Part shown: positions 8,832 through 17,330 of the stretch, one piece after another
How positions within the stretch are numbered: position 1 is the first letter of the stretch
Layout of the letters: every line of letters begins with the position of its first letter
Program-made: the position numbers and the translations under genes
Notes under the pieces: model-generated
The model's input: the letters and a program-made list of their open reading frames with translations, nothing else
Databases searched by the model: none
What the model was told of the DNA's origin: nothing
NCBI RefSeq assembly: GCF_017832355.1
Contig: NZ_JAFIBY010000009.1
Span: forward strand, 124,001-188,000
Direction of reading: 5' to 3'
Origin: Serratia sp. PL17
GTDB lineage: Bacteria; Pseudomonadota; Gammaproteobacteria; Enterobacterales; Enterobacteriaceae
Length of the DNA stretch: 64,000 bases

Positions 8832-9758
8832 TCAGGCCAGCGAGAGCTTCTTTGGCAGGAAAATCTCCGCCAACATGCAGCGCGCCCCGCCGCCGCCGAG
8901 ATCTTCAATGATATCGATCGGCCCTAACGCCAGGCGGGCATAGCCGCCGATCAGCGCTTGCTGCTGTGGCGTGAAGCTGGCCCAGGCCCGGGTCGACATG
9001 GCGTAAACCGGGTGGCCGTCTTTGGCTCGCAGTTCCAGCACGTTACAGGCAAAGGCCTCCATCTGAGCGAAGCTGACGTCAATAACGGTTTTTCCGCTGC
9101 GCTTCAGCGTGGCGATCAGCACGCTTTTTTGCGCTTGGTCGCGGATGCTGGCAAGGCAAACAACGGCATATTGCGCGCCGACGCTCAGCATCACGTTGGT
9201 GTGATAAATGGGCCGCTCGAGGCGGTCTGCAGCGTCAAACCAGATAATCCGGTAGCCGGAGTGATGCTCAAATTCGCGCCCTACGTCCGGCGAACTTCGT
9301 GACGACAGACAGGCGTAAGCCAGCTTGTGAACGTGATCCAGGATCAGCGAGCCGGTGCCTTCCAAAAAACGCCCTGTCAGCTCGTAGGCGGAAAGATCAA
9401 TCTGTCGTTCAACCTTAAAATCGTTGGCGAGCTGCGCAATAATGTCCTCGCGGCGCTCCCGTCGTCGGTTGTTGGCTTCCATCGGAAAGGTGTACAGGCT
9501 GCCGTCAGCCAGCAGTGCAATCCAATTATTGGGGAATAACGCATCCGGCGTTTCCTGTCCGCCAGTATCCTCTATCACCGTCACCTCGATGCCAGCTTGC
9601 GTCAGCGCGTCGACATAACCGTTAAAGGCAGCTAAGGCTCCCACCGCGTGATCTTCATGATTCACCGCGTCTTTCTGGAAGAAATTACTGTGCCGGGTTT
9701 CTTGATTGGCGGCAAAGCCAGATGGCCGAACCATAAAAACGGATTGGGTGGTTTGCAT
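8832..9758 (-). CDS. ctlX: CtlX-type citrulline/arginine amidinohydrolase
   Basis: 308-aa protein of the amidinotransferase (pentein) superfamily, CtlX branch. Start ATG 9758 (MQTTQSVFMVRP) was chosen over an upstream in-frame ATG that would run into the intergenic region. Features include VFMVRPSGFAANQET at the N-terminus, FPNNWIALLADGSLYTFPM (substrate-binding region), EGTGSLILDH, the His region IYHTNVMLSVG, and GGGGARCMLAE with the nucleophilic Cys near the C-terminus. Penteins hydrolyse guanidino or ureido groups; citrulline or arginine-derived substrates are likely. An Lrp/AsnC regulator is divergently encoded 135 bp away. Confidence 0.83.
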   Translation of the reverse strand: MQTTQSVFMVRPSGFAANQETRHSNFFQKDAVNHEDHAVGALAAFNGYVDALTQAGIEVTVIEDTGGQETPDALFPNNWIALLADGSLYTFPMEANNRRRERREDIIAQLANDFKVERQIDLSAYELTGRFLEGTGSLILDHVHKLAYACLSSRSSPDVGREFEHHSGYRIIWFDAADRLERPIYHTNVMLSVGAQYAVVCLASIRDQAQKSVLIATLKRSGKTVIDVSFAQMEAFACNVLELRAKDGHPVYAMSTRAWASFTPQQQALIGGYARLALGPIDIIEDLGGGGARCMLAEIFLPKKLSLA

Positions 9759-9893
9759 GCTGTTTCTCACTGGGATCGGGGATGAAAATGCGCCCCCATT
9801 ATGGAAAATCAATTTGACGCCAAACAGTGTGATAACTGGCTAAATTGCTCTATATTTTTACAAACCGACACCAACCCGTGACACTTTGACAAC

Positions 9894-10316
9894 ATGAATG
9901 ACACCGACCGCCAGATCCTCGCCCTGCTGCGTGAAAATGCCCGTGCTTCGATCACCGAGATCGCCAATAAGGTGCGAGTTTCGCGCGCTACGGTACAAAA
10001 AAGAGTTGAGGCGCTGGAAGCGCAGGGAATCATTACCGGCTACACCATCCGCATAAAGCCAGGCGTGGAACATAACCGCATTCGCGCCTGGATGTCTGTG
10101 GCCGTTGAAGGCACCCGTGCACAAAGTGTGTTGCAGCAATTACGTATCGAACCGTCGGTCTTCACCCTGCATACGACCAACGGTAAATGGGATATTTTGG
10201 TGGAAATCCGCACCGACAGCCTGGAGAATTTCGATAAAATTTTGGGCCGCATCCGCCGCATCGATGGCATTTCCAGCACCGAAACCAGCATTCTTCTCTC
10301 GACGCACAAGGCTTAA
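9894..10316 (+). CDS. Lrp/AsnC family transcriptional regulator
   Basis: 140-aa regulator with an N-terminal winged HTH (MNDTDRQILALLRENARASITEIANKVRVSRATVQKRVEALEAQGII pattern, about residues 1-50) and a C-terminal RAM ligand-binding domain (about 65-135, TTNGKWDILVEIRT). Members sense amino acids. The divergent arrangement with ctlX suggests control of amidinohydrolase expression by an amino acid such as arginine or citrulline. This pairing is inferred from position. Confidence 0.9.
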   Translation: MNDTDRQILALLRENARASITEIANKVRVSRATVQKRVEALEAQGIITGYTIRIKPGVEHNRIRAWMSVAVEGTRAQSVLQQLRIEPSVFTLHTTNGKWDILVEIRTDSLENFDKILGRIRRIDGISSTETSILLSTHKA

Positions 10317-10648
10317 CGGCTCGCGGCAGGTTTGACTACCCCACATTTTAGACAGGCAATACCACAGATAATGAATAAAAAACCCAATAGCTTGAGGGGC
10401 GATACCGAATCATGAAACAGCAGATAACTCAAAGAAACGATCAGTATAATGCCAATGCCTTCCCATAGGGCATAAGCAATGCCCAGAGGAATGGTTCTGA
10501 TTGCTTTGGCAAAGAAAAAATAGGAAATGCATATCGCTATTAATGTAATAAGGTAAAGTTTATCGCACTCATAGACCTGCGCGTATTTAATGCAAATGGT
10601 TCCCATCACCTCAAATAATATGGCCAGCAACAGCATAATCCATTGCAT
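10313..10648 (-). CDS. Small multidrug resistance (SMR) family transporter
   Basis: 111-aa inner-membrane protein with four hydrophobic helices. The conserved glutamate of helix 1 is in AILFEVMGTICIKYA, and the YALWEGIGI motif of helix 3 resembles MdtJ of the spermidine exporter more than EmrE. Family members export cations, guanidinium compounds or polyamines by proton exchange as homo- or heterodimers; no partner SMR gene is adjacent, so a homodimer is possible. It overlaps the 3' end of the Lrp gene by 4 bp (convergent) and is the last gene of a reverse-strand operon. GAAGGA precedes the ATG. Confidence 0.85.
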   Translation of the reverse strand: MQWIMLLLAILFEVMGTICIKYAQVYECDKLYLITLIAICISYFFFAKAIRTIPLGIAYALWEGIGIILIVSLSYLLFHDSVSPLKLLGFLFIICGIACLKCGVVKPAASR

Positions 10649-10675
10649 TATCCTTCCCGGTATTTTGTCTATAAA

Positions 10676-10975
10676 TTAAGGAGGCGTTAACTTTAGATCG
10701 GCTGGGCGTGCACAAAACCTGTCTTTATTATGTTCACTCCAGTCAGGGTCTATCAGGCTTAACTTTCCTTCGGTTATTTTAATAATACTTTCACCCGCGA
10801 CCGCCGTACCATAGACCGATGACAATGCATCGGCCATGCCTCTGCCGTATTTCTGGATAAAAGCCACCGCCAGACGAGGCGTTTCCGTCCCCTGATTGAT
10901 GTCGCAAATTCGCCCCTGAATAAAACGAGTCAGTTCTCTCTCACAAATGACGATCGCTATTGTCATATCTTTCAT
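10676..10975 (-). CDS. Uncharacterised 99-aa protein
   Basis: I do not recognise this protein. It is soluble and has no signal peptide or obvious motif. The N-terminus MKDMTIAIVICERELTRFI looks like a folded alpha/beta start, and there is a Cys at each end. It sits between a YfcZ/YiiS-like gene (32 bp upstream) and an SMR transporter gene (27 bp downstream) on the same strand, so it is very likely co-transcribed with them. This operon context is the main evidence that it is a real gene. Confidence 0.6.
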   Translation of the reverse strand: MKDMTIAIVICERELTRFIQGRICDINQGTETPRLAVAFIQKYGRGMADALSSVYGTAVAGESIIKITEGKLSLIDPDWSEHNKDRFCARPADLKLTPP

Positions 10976-11007
10976 GATTTCATAACCTGGAAAATTAAAC
11001 GGCGGGA

Positions 11008-11313
11008 TTAGTCGTGGATACGATGCTGCATCTCCAACTCAAAGATAATCGCTTCTGCCTGGCAGGAAAACGTCATGTCGATCCTGGCAATATACTTTTT
11101 ATTCAATATCTTGACGGTATGAGACAAATGGCAGGGGTACTTTTCAGATGCCACGTTGTTGGCACGGATCTTCATCTCCTCAAAGTGTGCCATGGCCTGC
11201 TCATAGGTATCGAAATGGTTAGTGACGGTCACCGTGCAATTCTCGTTGTCCAGTACCGAGCCAATATCGATGGAACACCCTTTATCACTGCATTTATCCA
11301 GCAAATCTTTCAT
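11008..11313 (-). CDS. YfcZ/YiiS family (DUF406) protein
   Basis: 101-aa cytoplasmic protein. The pattern CSIDIGSVLDNENCTVTVTN, followed by a helical middle and IDMTFSCQAEAIIFELEMQHR, matches the small enterobacterial YfcZ/YiiS family, whose biochemical role is unknown. In E. coli the yiiS gene neighbours uspD; here a UspC/UspD-like gene lies on the other side of a 352-bp divergent spacer, which supports a YiiS identity. GAGGAA precedes the ATG. It is first gene of the operon with the 99-aa protein and the SMR transporter. Confidence 0.8.
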   Translation of the reverse strand: MKDLLDKCSDKGCSIDIGSVLDNENCTVTVTNHFDTYEQAMAHFEEMKIRANNVASEKYPCHLSHTVKILNKKYIARIDMTFSCQAEAIIFELEMQHRIHD

Positions 11314-11665
11314 CTTATTTCCTCGTCAGTATGTTGTTGGCATCATGTTAATAATAAATTTTTATCGTTAAAAAATGAGGGAGCAAAAGTCGGAAGTCAT
11401 CACTCCCCCAAAACCAGAAAATTGGATTCACAAATTGCATACTTAACGCCAGCTACCTAGGATTAACGGATAATCACCTCCTTTGATATTACGCTTCTCG
11501 ATGACTTTGCTTTCGACGATTGATAATAAACATTGTTAACCTTTAAATTCAACGACCACATTAATATAAAAAAGTCGTTACCCTGACCGGTTATTCAGGT
11601 TTGATTTAAAACCCTTCTGGGTAGACGCTATTATCAAGACAATCAGAATAGAAAAGGAGAGCCGT
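11314..11665. other. Divergent intergenic region between YiiS-like and UspD-like genes
   Basis: 352 bp, AT-rich, without a credible gene. It must contain promoters for both divergent units. AAAGGAG lies 8 bp before the UspD-like start. I could not pick a convincing promoter pair by eye. Confidence 0.6.
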
Positions 11666-12112
11666 ATGCTTTATAAAAATATACTTGTGGCATTGGACTT
11701 AAAAGACAACAACAAGAAACTGCTCGACCGCGCCCTTTCTCTCAGCCATGCCACTCAGGCGAAGTTGTATGTCGTGCATGTCGGCGTCGATGTCAGTGAG
11801 CTGTATTCTGGCGTGGTTATCGATCCTCTGGATAGCTTTCAAACCCGGGTGATTAACGATGACGTTAACCTGTTAAAGAAATTTCTACTCGATGGCGGCT
11901 ATGATACATCCTCGATTGTCGAAGCACTGGAGGTCGTCGGTGACTTTAATCGGGAAATCGAAAAAATCCTGTTTGAAAAACATATCGAGCTGCTGATCTG
12001 CGGGCATCGGCATAATTTCCTGAGCCGACTCATGCCGACATCCCGTCATTTGATTAACAATGCCAAAACCGATGTCTTGCTGGTGTCACTGCCCGAAAAA
12101 AGCGATAGCTGA
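11666..12112 (+). CDS. Universal stress protein, UspC/UspD-like
   Basis: 148-aa Usp-fold protein. The N-terminal strand MLYKNILVALDL, the SELYSGV segment and the end CGHRHNFLSRLMPTSRHLINNAKTDVLLV match the UspA/UspC/UspD group of enterobacteria. In this group the ATP-binding G-2x-G-9x-G(S/T) signature is replaced by the GHxxxFxSRLM-type sequence, so ATP binding is not expected. Its proximity to the YiiS-like gene mirrors E. coli yiiS-uspD. A separate uspA copy lies at 34410. Role: resistance to stress and growth arrest. Confidence 0.88.
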   Translation: MLYKNILVALDLKDNNKKLLDRALSLSHATQAKLYVVHVGVDVSELYSGVVIDPLDSFQTRVINDDVNLLKKFLLDGGYDTSSIVEALEVVGDFNREIEKILFEKHIELLICGHRHNFLSRLMPTSRHLINNAKTDVLLVSLPEKSDS

Positions 12113-12422
12113 GCGTCCGTTCTTCCGGGGCTCAAGCCTTGAGTCATTCCGTCTCTGCGGAGGCGGAACACCGCCTCCGGTATTCCGGCGATCGGCGCCA
12201 CGTAGCCGCCATCAGGATCAAGCCGCAACATAAGGGATTGTATCGGTTAGGCGTTAGGCTGTTTGTACGCTCAAATGCACCAAAGCAGACCTTGATAGCA
12301 AGAGCGCCCGACGTAAAGATCATCCTTACCCTACACGAATGCCATCCCCCCCTGATGTACGGATCCCCGTCGTTCTCATTATGCTTATGGCTGGTCAACA
12401 TAACGCCATAGAGTGGAAAGCC
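12113..12422. other. Intergenic region with hairpin after the UspD-like gene
   Basis: 310 bp without a convincing gene. GGAGGCGG (12159-12166) pairs with CCGCCTCC (12171-12178) across AACA, extended by one C-G pair. This is a very stable hairpin that lacks a T-run, perhaps a Rho-assisted 3' end or mRNA stabiliser. Confidence 0.5.
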
Positions 12423-12530
12423 ATGATTAAGCAATTTCTTTACACTGCCCCGACGAGCCTATTAACGCTGGCAGTAGTTTTATTCGGCTCAATATTAACC
12501 TGGGTAATGACTGCCATTTTGCTATTGTAA
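12423..12530 (+). CDS. Possible 35-aa single-pass membrane micro-protein
   Basis: A short frame starts at ATG 12423 behind GGAAAG and encodes MIKQFLYTAP followed by about 22 hydrophobic residues (SLLTLAVVLFGSILTWVMTA) and ILLL. Composition and size resemble bacterial single-helix membrane proteins. No homologue is recalled. It lies between a stress gene and a second small frame with a terminator after it, so the two could form a small transcript. Confidence 0.4.
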   Translation: MIKQFLYTAPTSLLTLAVVLFGSILTWVMTAILLL

Positions 12531-12636
12531 GGCAACGCAACAACACACCGAAATTAGACAACGACTTCCATGCAGGGGTGCGTTTACGCACAAGCTTTCT
12601 TCACATAAAAAATCATAACTACTAAAAAGATAAAAA

Positions 12637-12765
12637 ATGACACTCGAATTATTTAAAATAGGCACACTGCTGTTAATCAGCATATTTAGCTTTTATCGCC
12701 ACAATAAGATTATCCGCAGCCGAACCCTGATCACGGAAAACAAACGACGGTGGCGAACCCAATAA
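12637..12765 (+). CDS. Possible 42-aa membrane micro-protein
   Basis: ATG 12637 opens 42 codons: MTLELFKIGTLLLISIFSFY as a membrane helix, then a basic tail rich in Arg and Lys (RHNKIIRSR ... KRRWRTQ), the positive-inside pattern of a small inner-membrane protein. The ribosome-binding site (AAAAAGAT) is weak. The stop is 14 bp before a strong terminator (12780-12817), which supports a transcript ending here. Unrecognised; could be chance. Confidence 0.35.
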   Translation: MTLELFKIGTLLLISIFSFYRHNKIIRSRTLITENKRRWRTQ

Positions 12766-12779
12766 AACGCCATCACCAG

Positions 12780-12817
12780 AACGTCATGCCCGCTAGCTGT
12801 GTTGGGCATGGCGTTTT
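12780..12817 (+). terminator. Rho-independent terminator
   Basis: AACGTCATGCCC (12780-12791) pairs with GGGCATGGCGTT (12804-12815) with one G-U wobble and a 12-nt loop, followed by TT after the stem's own TT. It ends a forward transcript containing the short frames at 12423 and 12637, or the UspD-like mRNA. Confidence 0.75.
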
Positions 12818-13099
12818 ACCTTCCCCCTGTCATCTCTAATCATGGAAAATCCACCGCCAGCCATTTAAGCTAAAAATGGTTCTATCTGAACACGCATAAA
12901 ACATTATATTTTCCGGCAAACGCCTTAAAGTTAAAATCAGGAATGGATGTTTATCCTGTAGGGGAAAGAGTAAATTAATGTAGGGGAAATATGACAAAAT
13001 TAATCATTGCCAACATTATGTTATTTATTTACTCTTCTAAAAACAACAGCACCTGCAAACTCTATTTTATCGACAGACATTAATTAACAGGACAGTAAT
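12818..13099 (+). promoter_or_regulatory. Promoter region of the first response regulator with a phased direct repeat
   Basis: AT-rich leader without a gene. TGTAGGGGAAA occurs at 12957-12967 and again at 12979-12989; the 22-bp spacing places both on one DNA face. The half-site resembles, from memory, that of the E. coli EvgA box, so it may bind the response regulator encoded immediately downstream. Confidence 0.4.
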
Positions 13100-13723
13100 A
13101 TGAAGGATGTTCTTATTGTTGATGACCATCCGGTTGTTCGTCTGGCGGTCAGATTACTGCTGGAGAAAGATAAGATGGTGGTCTGTGGTGAGACCGATGA
13201 CGGTCTGGAAGCTCTGGCGCTGACCAGAAAATTGTCGCCTGGCCTGATTATTGTCGACATTGATATGCCCTCCCTTAACGGCATCGATTTGGTTCAGCGG
13301 CTGCGGAATAATGGTTACACCGGCGGCATTTTGGTATTAAGCGGAAAAGATCTCGAGCATTACGTAAAACGTTGCATCAGCGTCGGTGCCGATGGTTTTA
13401 TCAGCAAACGCAATAACTTAACCGAACTCCATGATGCGGTTCGCGCCATTAAAGGCGGCTATGGTTATTTCCCATTAAACCGTGGGCGCTCGGGAATGGC
13501 CGGTAATGAACTGAGCGATCAGCAAAAAATGGCCAGCCTTTCGACTAAGGAATTGCAGGTCCTGGCATTCTTGGCCAGGGGAGTAAAGGTCATTGAAATC
13601 TCGCAGCTAATGAAAATTAGCGATAAAACCGTCAGTACCTACAAGCGCCGGATGATGCAAAAGCTGGAAATACACACCATGGTTGAACTCTACGAATTCA
13701 CCCAGCGTAATAATATCGACTAA
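13100..13723 (+). CDS. BvgA/EvgA-type response regulator (NarL/FixJ family)
   Basis: 207-aa response regulator. The receiver (about 1-120) has the acidic pair D8-D9, phosphoacceptor D53 (IIVDIDMP), a conserved Ser in VLSGKD and a Lys in ISKRN. The LuxR-type HTH (about 143-203) contains LSTKELQVLAFLARGVKVIEIS and DKTVSTYKRRMMQKL. It is followed 7 bp later by its cognate unorthodox sensor. A paralogous pair in opposite orientation lies at 28801-29435, on the other side of a fimbrial operon, suggesting control of fimbriae. Confidence 0.92.
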   Translation: MKDVLIVDDHPVVRLAVRLLLEKDKMVVCGETDDGLEALALTRKLSPGLIIVDIDMPSLNGIDLVQRLRNNGYTGGILVLSGKDLEHYVKRCISVGADGFISKRNNLTELHDAVRAIKGGYGYFPLNRGRSGMAGNELSDQQKMASLSTKELQVLAFLARGVKVIEISQLMKISDKTVSTYKRRMMQKLEIHTMVELYEFTQRNNID

Positions 13724-13730
13724 TAGCACC

Positions 13731-16700
13731 ATGCATCGATTATTGGTCCCACTCTGCCTGATCCTGAGTCTTGCCTGCGCGGGGCTCAGGGCCGAGGCTC
13801 CCTCCCCAATGCGTCTGCACAGCCGGGAAGCTCTGGTCCCCCTGTTCTTCACCCTTGAAGATAGCGATTGGCGCTGGCTTGGCGAAAAACGAGAATTAAA
13901 CGTCGCCGTTTATGCGCCGGATAATCCCCCTTTTGATTTGGTGACAGACAGCGACACGCTGGAAGGCATATCGGGAGACTACACCCTGCTGGCATTACGT
14001 TATCTGGGGCTGCGCTTTCAAATTCTCTACTACCCCAATCGGCATTTGGCGCTGGAGGGATTAAACAACGGCGACAGCGATATGCTGCTCGACGATGCCG
14101 GCGGCCAAAGCCTGCCCGAGACGGGTTTACTGCAGAGCCGTCAGTTTGTTGCCGATCATCCGGTTCTGGTCTCCCGTGAAACGGCAATGTCGGCTCTGGC
14201 TCCCCTGCCTGCAGGGAGCCGCATCGCAATGCCGAGTGGCTACCTGAGTGACGCATGGGTTGAGGAACACTACCCCGGCGCCAGTATCACTCGCTATCCT
14301 TCTGCCCAAAGCGCGCTTTCATCGGTCGCCTTTGGCGAGAATGACTACTTTATTGGCAATCTGATTTCTGCCAGCTATTTGATTGAGCGTAACTATGCCT
14401 CGACGCTGTCTATAGTGAAGGTTTTTCAGGATCAGAATACCGGCCCAAGATTTGTTTTCCCCGCGGGTAATGCCCCGCTTCAGCGAAGTGTGAATACGGT
14501 TCTTGCGGCTATTACGCCACAGCAGCACGGTTCCATTTTCAGGCACTGGAGCCAGGGGCAAGGCCTGGGGCAACCCACTCCCCGCCTTCAACTCAGCGAA
14601 AAAGAGCAACGCTGGCTTGAGCAACACAAAGAGCTGCGGGTGGTGATTAATTCGCTGGATGCCCCATTTACGCTTTACGATAGCCATAATAAATTTAACG
14701 GCATGACTGCCGATCTGCTGCGCCTGATCCACCTGCGTACCGGGATAAATTTCACGATGGTCGAGGCCGCGACCCTCAACGGTATGCTGGCCATGGTCCA
14801 GCGCCATGAGGCCGATTTTATTGGTTCCCTGGCATTCAGCCCCGATCGGGAAAACAACGTTCTGTTTACCCGCCCCTATGTCCTGCCACCCTATGTCATG
14901 GTCAGCCGGGACAGATTAGCCCTGCCTAAAACGCTTGCTGATACCAGCACTATAGCCATTACGCCGAACCATGCATTAACGGGCTGGCTTAACGAAAACT
15001 ATCCCCATATCAAACTGATACCGGTCGAAAACACCAGCGTAGCGATGCAGATGGTCAACGAAGGACTCGTGGACGGTGCGGTCAATAACCTGATTGGGGC
15101 ACGTTACATGATTGACCGCTACTTTCGTGGCCGCCTCAGTATCGCCACTCGCCTGGGGGAAGACCCGGCAAGAATAGCCTTTGGCGTTGGCCGCGATAGC
15201 CCCGAACTCTTGAGTATTTTGAATAAAGCGTTGGCGGACATTCCGCCCAGAGATATCTCGCAGTTGGCAACCAAATGGCAAGGCACACCGGATGTTAAGC
15301 TGGAAACCTGGCTCGCCTACCGCCAGGAGTTTTACTGGTTAGCCGGTATCTTTGCGCTGCTGGTGCTGACCTCATTGTTCTGGAATTACCATTTGCATCG
15401 CGCTGTGTGTCTGCGTAGAGAAGCGCAGGCGTCTCTACAGCAGCAGGCTACCTTTCTGGAAACCCTGTTTAACGGCACGCCGGTGCCGGTCTGCGTCATC
15501 GATAAAACGGGCACAATGGTCAATAACAATCCGGCCTGGGACCAGTTCTTCAGCCATGGTTCGGCGGAAGTCAATCAATTGCAACCTTGCGTATCGGGTC
15601 ATCCGCTGCACGCCATCTACCAGGAACAGATGACGCTGCTGATGAACAGCGGCCATGGCGTGATGCCGCAGCGCGGCACTATCTACAACGGCGTTGAAAC
15701 ACGGGATGTGATTTATCAAGCCGAAGCCTTCCACGATTATCATGGCCAGATAGCCGGGTTAATTTGCAGTTGGCAGGATATCACTGTACATCAGCGCTTA
15801 CTGGCCGATCTCTCTCAGGCCAGGGAACGAGCAGAACAGGCGAACCGAACGAAAAGTACCTTTCTCGCGACCATGAGCCACGAAATCAGGACGCCGATCA
15901 GCGCCATTATCGGTTTGCTGGAGCTGGCGGTAACCAGCAAAGGGCAGCCGGAAAACGATACCGAAGCCGTACGCGTCGCCTATGACTCGGCGCAATCGCT
16001 GATGGGGTTGATTGGCGGTATCCTGGATATCGCCAAAATTGAGTCCGGCAAGCTCGAACTGGCACCGGAATGGGTGCGCTTTGACGCCCTTGCCAAGCCG
16101 GTTGTCCGGGTTTTTGAAGGGCTGGCTCGCCAGAAAGGCTTACGGCTGCACCATCAGGCCGATCTGCTTCATCCCGATGAGCTGCTTTTGGATCCGATGC
16201 GGCTGAAGCAAATCCTCTCCAACCTTATCAGTAACGCGATTAAGTTCACCGAACGCGGTTCGGTTGAGGTGCAATTACACTGCCAGCCCGGAGAAAATCA
16301 ACAAACGCTGCTGGAAATCACGATTACCGATACGGGAATCGGTATTTCTGAGGCGGAACAGGCGTTGATATTTAATCCTTACGAGCAGTCAGAGTCCGGC
16401 AAAAAACAGAGTGGAACCGGGCTGGGCCTGGCGATTTGCGAACAGTTGGTCTCTATGATGGGCGGTACTATCCGGCTACGAAGCAAGCCCAACCGGGGCA
16501 CCAGCATCTGCGTGCGCCTCCCGGTGCTCACCCGCGAGAGGGAGGCTGTCGCGGGCGAAACCCTTCCGCTGCCGGGCAACATTCATCTGCCGCTCACTAT
16601 TTTAACGGTGGACGATCACCCGGCTAACCGCCTGTTGCTCAAGCGCCAGCTAAACCGGCTGGGACACAGGGTGATTGAGGCCGAAGATGGCAAGCAGGCG

Positions 16701-17330
16701 CTCAGGCTATGGCATAACCACGACGTTCATGTAGTGATCACTGATTGCAATATGCCGGTGATGGACGGGCTGGCGTTGACCCGGCAGTTGCGCAAACTGC
16801 AGCACGAACCTTTAACCATTCTCGGCCTTACCGCTAACGCCCAGCCTGAAGAGCGGGCACGCTGTCTCTCCGCAGGAATGGATGATTGCCTGTTTAAACC
16901 GCTGCGCCTGCCACAGCTGGAGGCCTTGCTTCAGGGTATCCATCATCGCCAAGGCTCCTCCTCGCTTAAATACAGCGACCTGGAAAATTTGCTGGATATC
17001 AATGCGCTGCGTGAGTTGGTGCACCAGGACAACGAAATGCTGCTTCACCTGCTGCGCACGACACGCGATGAAAACCTGCGGGATATGCAAATGGCAGTGA
17101 TCTGCTTTGATGATAACGATACGCAAGGCCTGACCCGTAACCTGCATCGCATAGCCGGCTCGGCGCAAATTATCGGCGCTGCGGCCGTGGCGATGCAGTG
17201 TCGGCAACTGGAGAACCATTATGCGCGACAGGATAATACTAAGCTTGCCGGCCAGAGGCTGGATGAAACACTGGCCGGTGTCCAAAGGCTGAATCAGGCG
17301 ATTGACGACTTTATTGCCACAGATTCATGA
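13731..17330 (+). CDS. BvgS/EvgS-type unorthodox hybrid sensor kinase
   Basis: 1199-aa inner-membrane sensor, starting at ATG 13731 (signal peptide MHRLLVPLCLILSLACAG). Order: two periplasmic Venus-flytrap/SBP_bac_3 domains (about 50-280 and 300-520), one transmembrane helix (about 533-556), a PAS-like linker (575-690), HisKA with H717 ([19 protein letters not shown]), HATPase (GTGLGLAIC), receiver with D1005 (DCNMPVMDG) and HPt with H1139 (LHRIAGSAQ). It thus carries the full His-Asp-His relay to D53 of the upstream response regulator. The length matches BvgS/EvgS. The ligand is unknown; family members respond to nicotinate, sulfate, pH or temperature-type cues. Confidence 0.93.
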   Translation: MHRLLVPLCLILSLACAGLRAEAPSPMRLHSREALVPLFFTLEDSDWRWLGEKRELNVAVYAPDNPPFDLVTDSDTLEGISGDYTLLALRYLGLRFQILYYPNRHLALEGLNNGDSDMLLDDAGGQSLPETGLLQSRQFVADHPVLVSRETAMSALAPLPAGSRIAMPSGYLSDAWVEEHYPGASITRYPSAQSALSSVAFGENDYFIGNLISASYLIERNYASTLSIVKVFQDQNTGPRFVFPAGNAPLQRSVNTVLAAITPQQHGSIFRHWSQGQGLGQPTPRLQLSEKEQRWLEQHKELRVVINSLDAPFTLYDSHNKFNGMTADLLRLIHLRTGINFTMVEAATLNGMLAMVQRHEADFIGSLAFSPDRENNVLFTRPYVLPPYVMVSRDRLALPKTLADTSTIAITPNHALTGWLNENYPHIKLIPVENTSVAMQMVNEGLVDGAVNNLIGARYMIDRYFRGRLSIATRLGEDPARIAFGVGRDSPELLSILNKALADIPPRDISQLATKWQGTPDVKLETWLAYRQEFYWLAGIFALLVLTSLFWNYHLHRAVCLRREAQASLQQQATFLETLFNGTPVPVCVIDKTGTMVNNNPAWDQFFSHGSAEVNQLQPCVSGHPLHAIYQEQMTLLMNSGHGVMPQRGTIYNGVETRDVIYQAEAFHDYHGQIAGLICSWQDITVHQRLLADLSQARERAEQANRTKSTFLATMSHEIRTPISAIIGLLELAVTSKGQPENDTEAVRVAYDSAQSLMGLIGGILDIAKIESGKLELAPEWVRFDALAKPVVRVFEGLARQKGLRLHHQADLLHPDELLLDPMRLKQILSNLISNAIKFTERGSVEVQLHCQPGENQQTLLEITITDTGIGISEAEQALIFNPYEQSESGKKQSGTGLGLAICEQLVSMMGGTIRLRSKPNRGTSICVRLPVLTREREAVAGETLPLPGNIHLPLTILTVDDHPANRLLLKRQLNRLGHRVIEAEDGKQALRLWHNHDVHVVITDCNMPVMDGLALTRQLRKLQHEPLTILGLTANAQPEERARCLSAGMDDCLFKPLRLPQLEALLQGIHHRQGSSSLKYSDLENLLDINALRELVHQDNEMLLHLLRTTRDENLRDMQMAVICFDDNDTQGLTRNLHRIAGSAQIIGAAAVAMQCRQLENHYARQDNTKLAGQRLDETLAGVQRLNQAIDDFIATDS

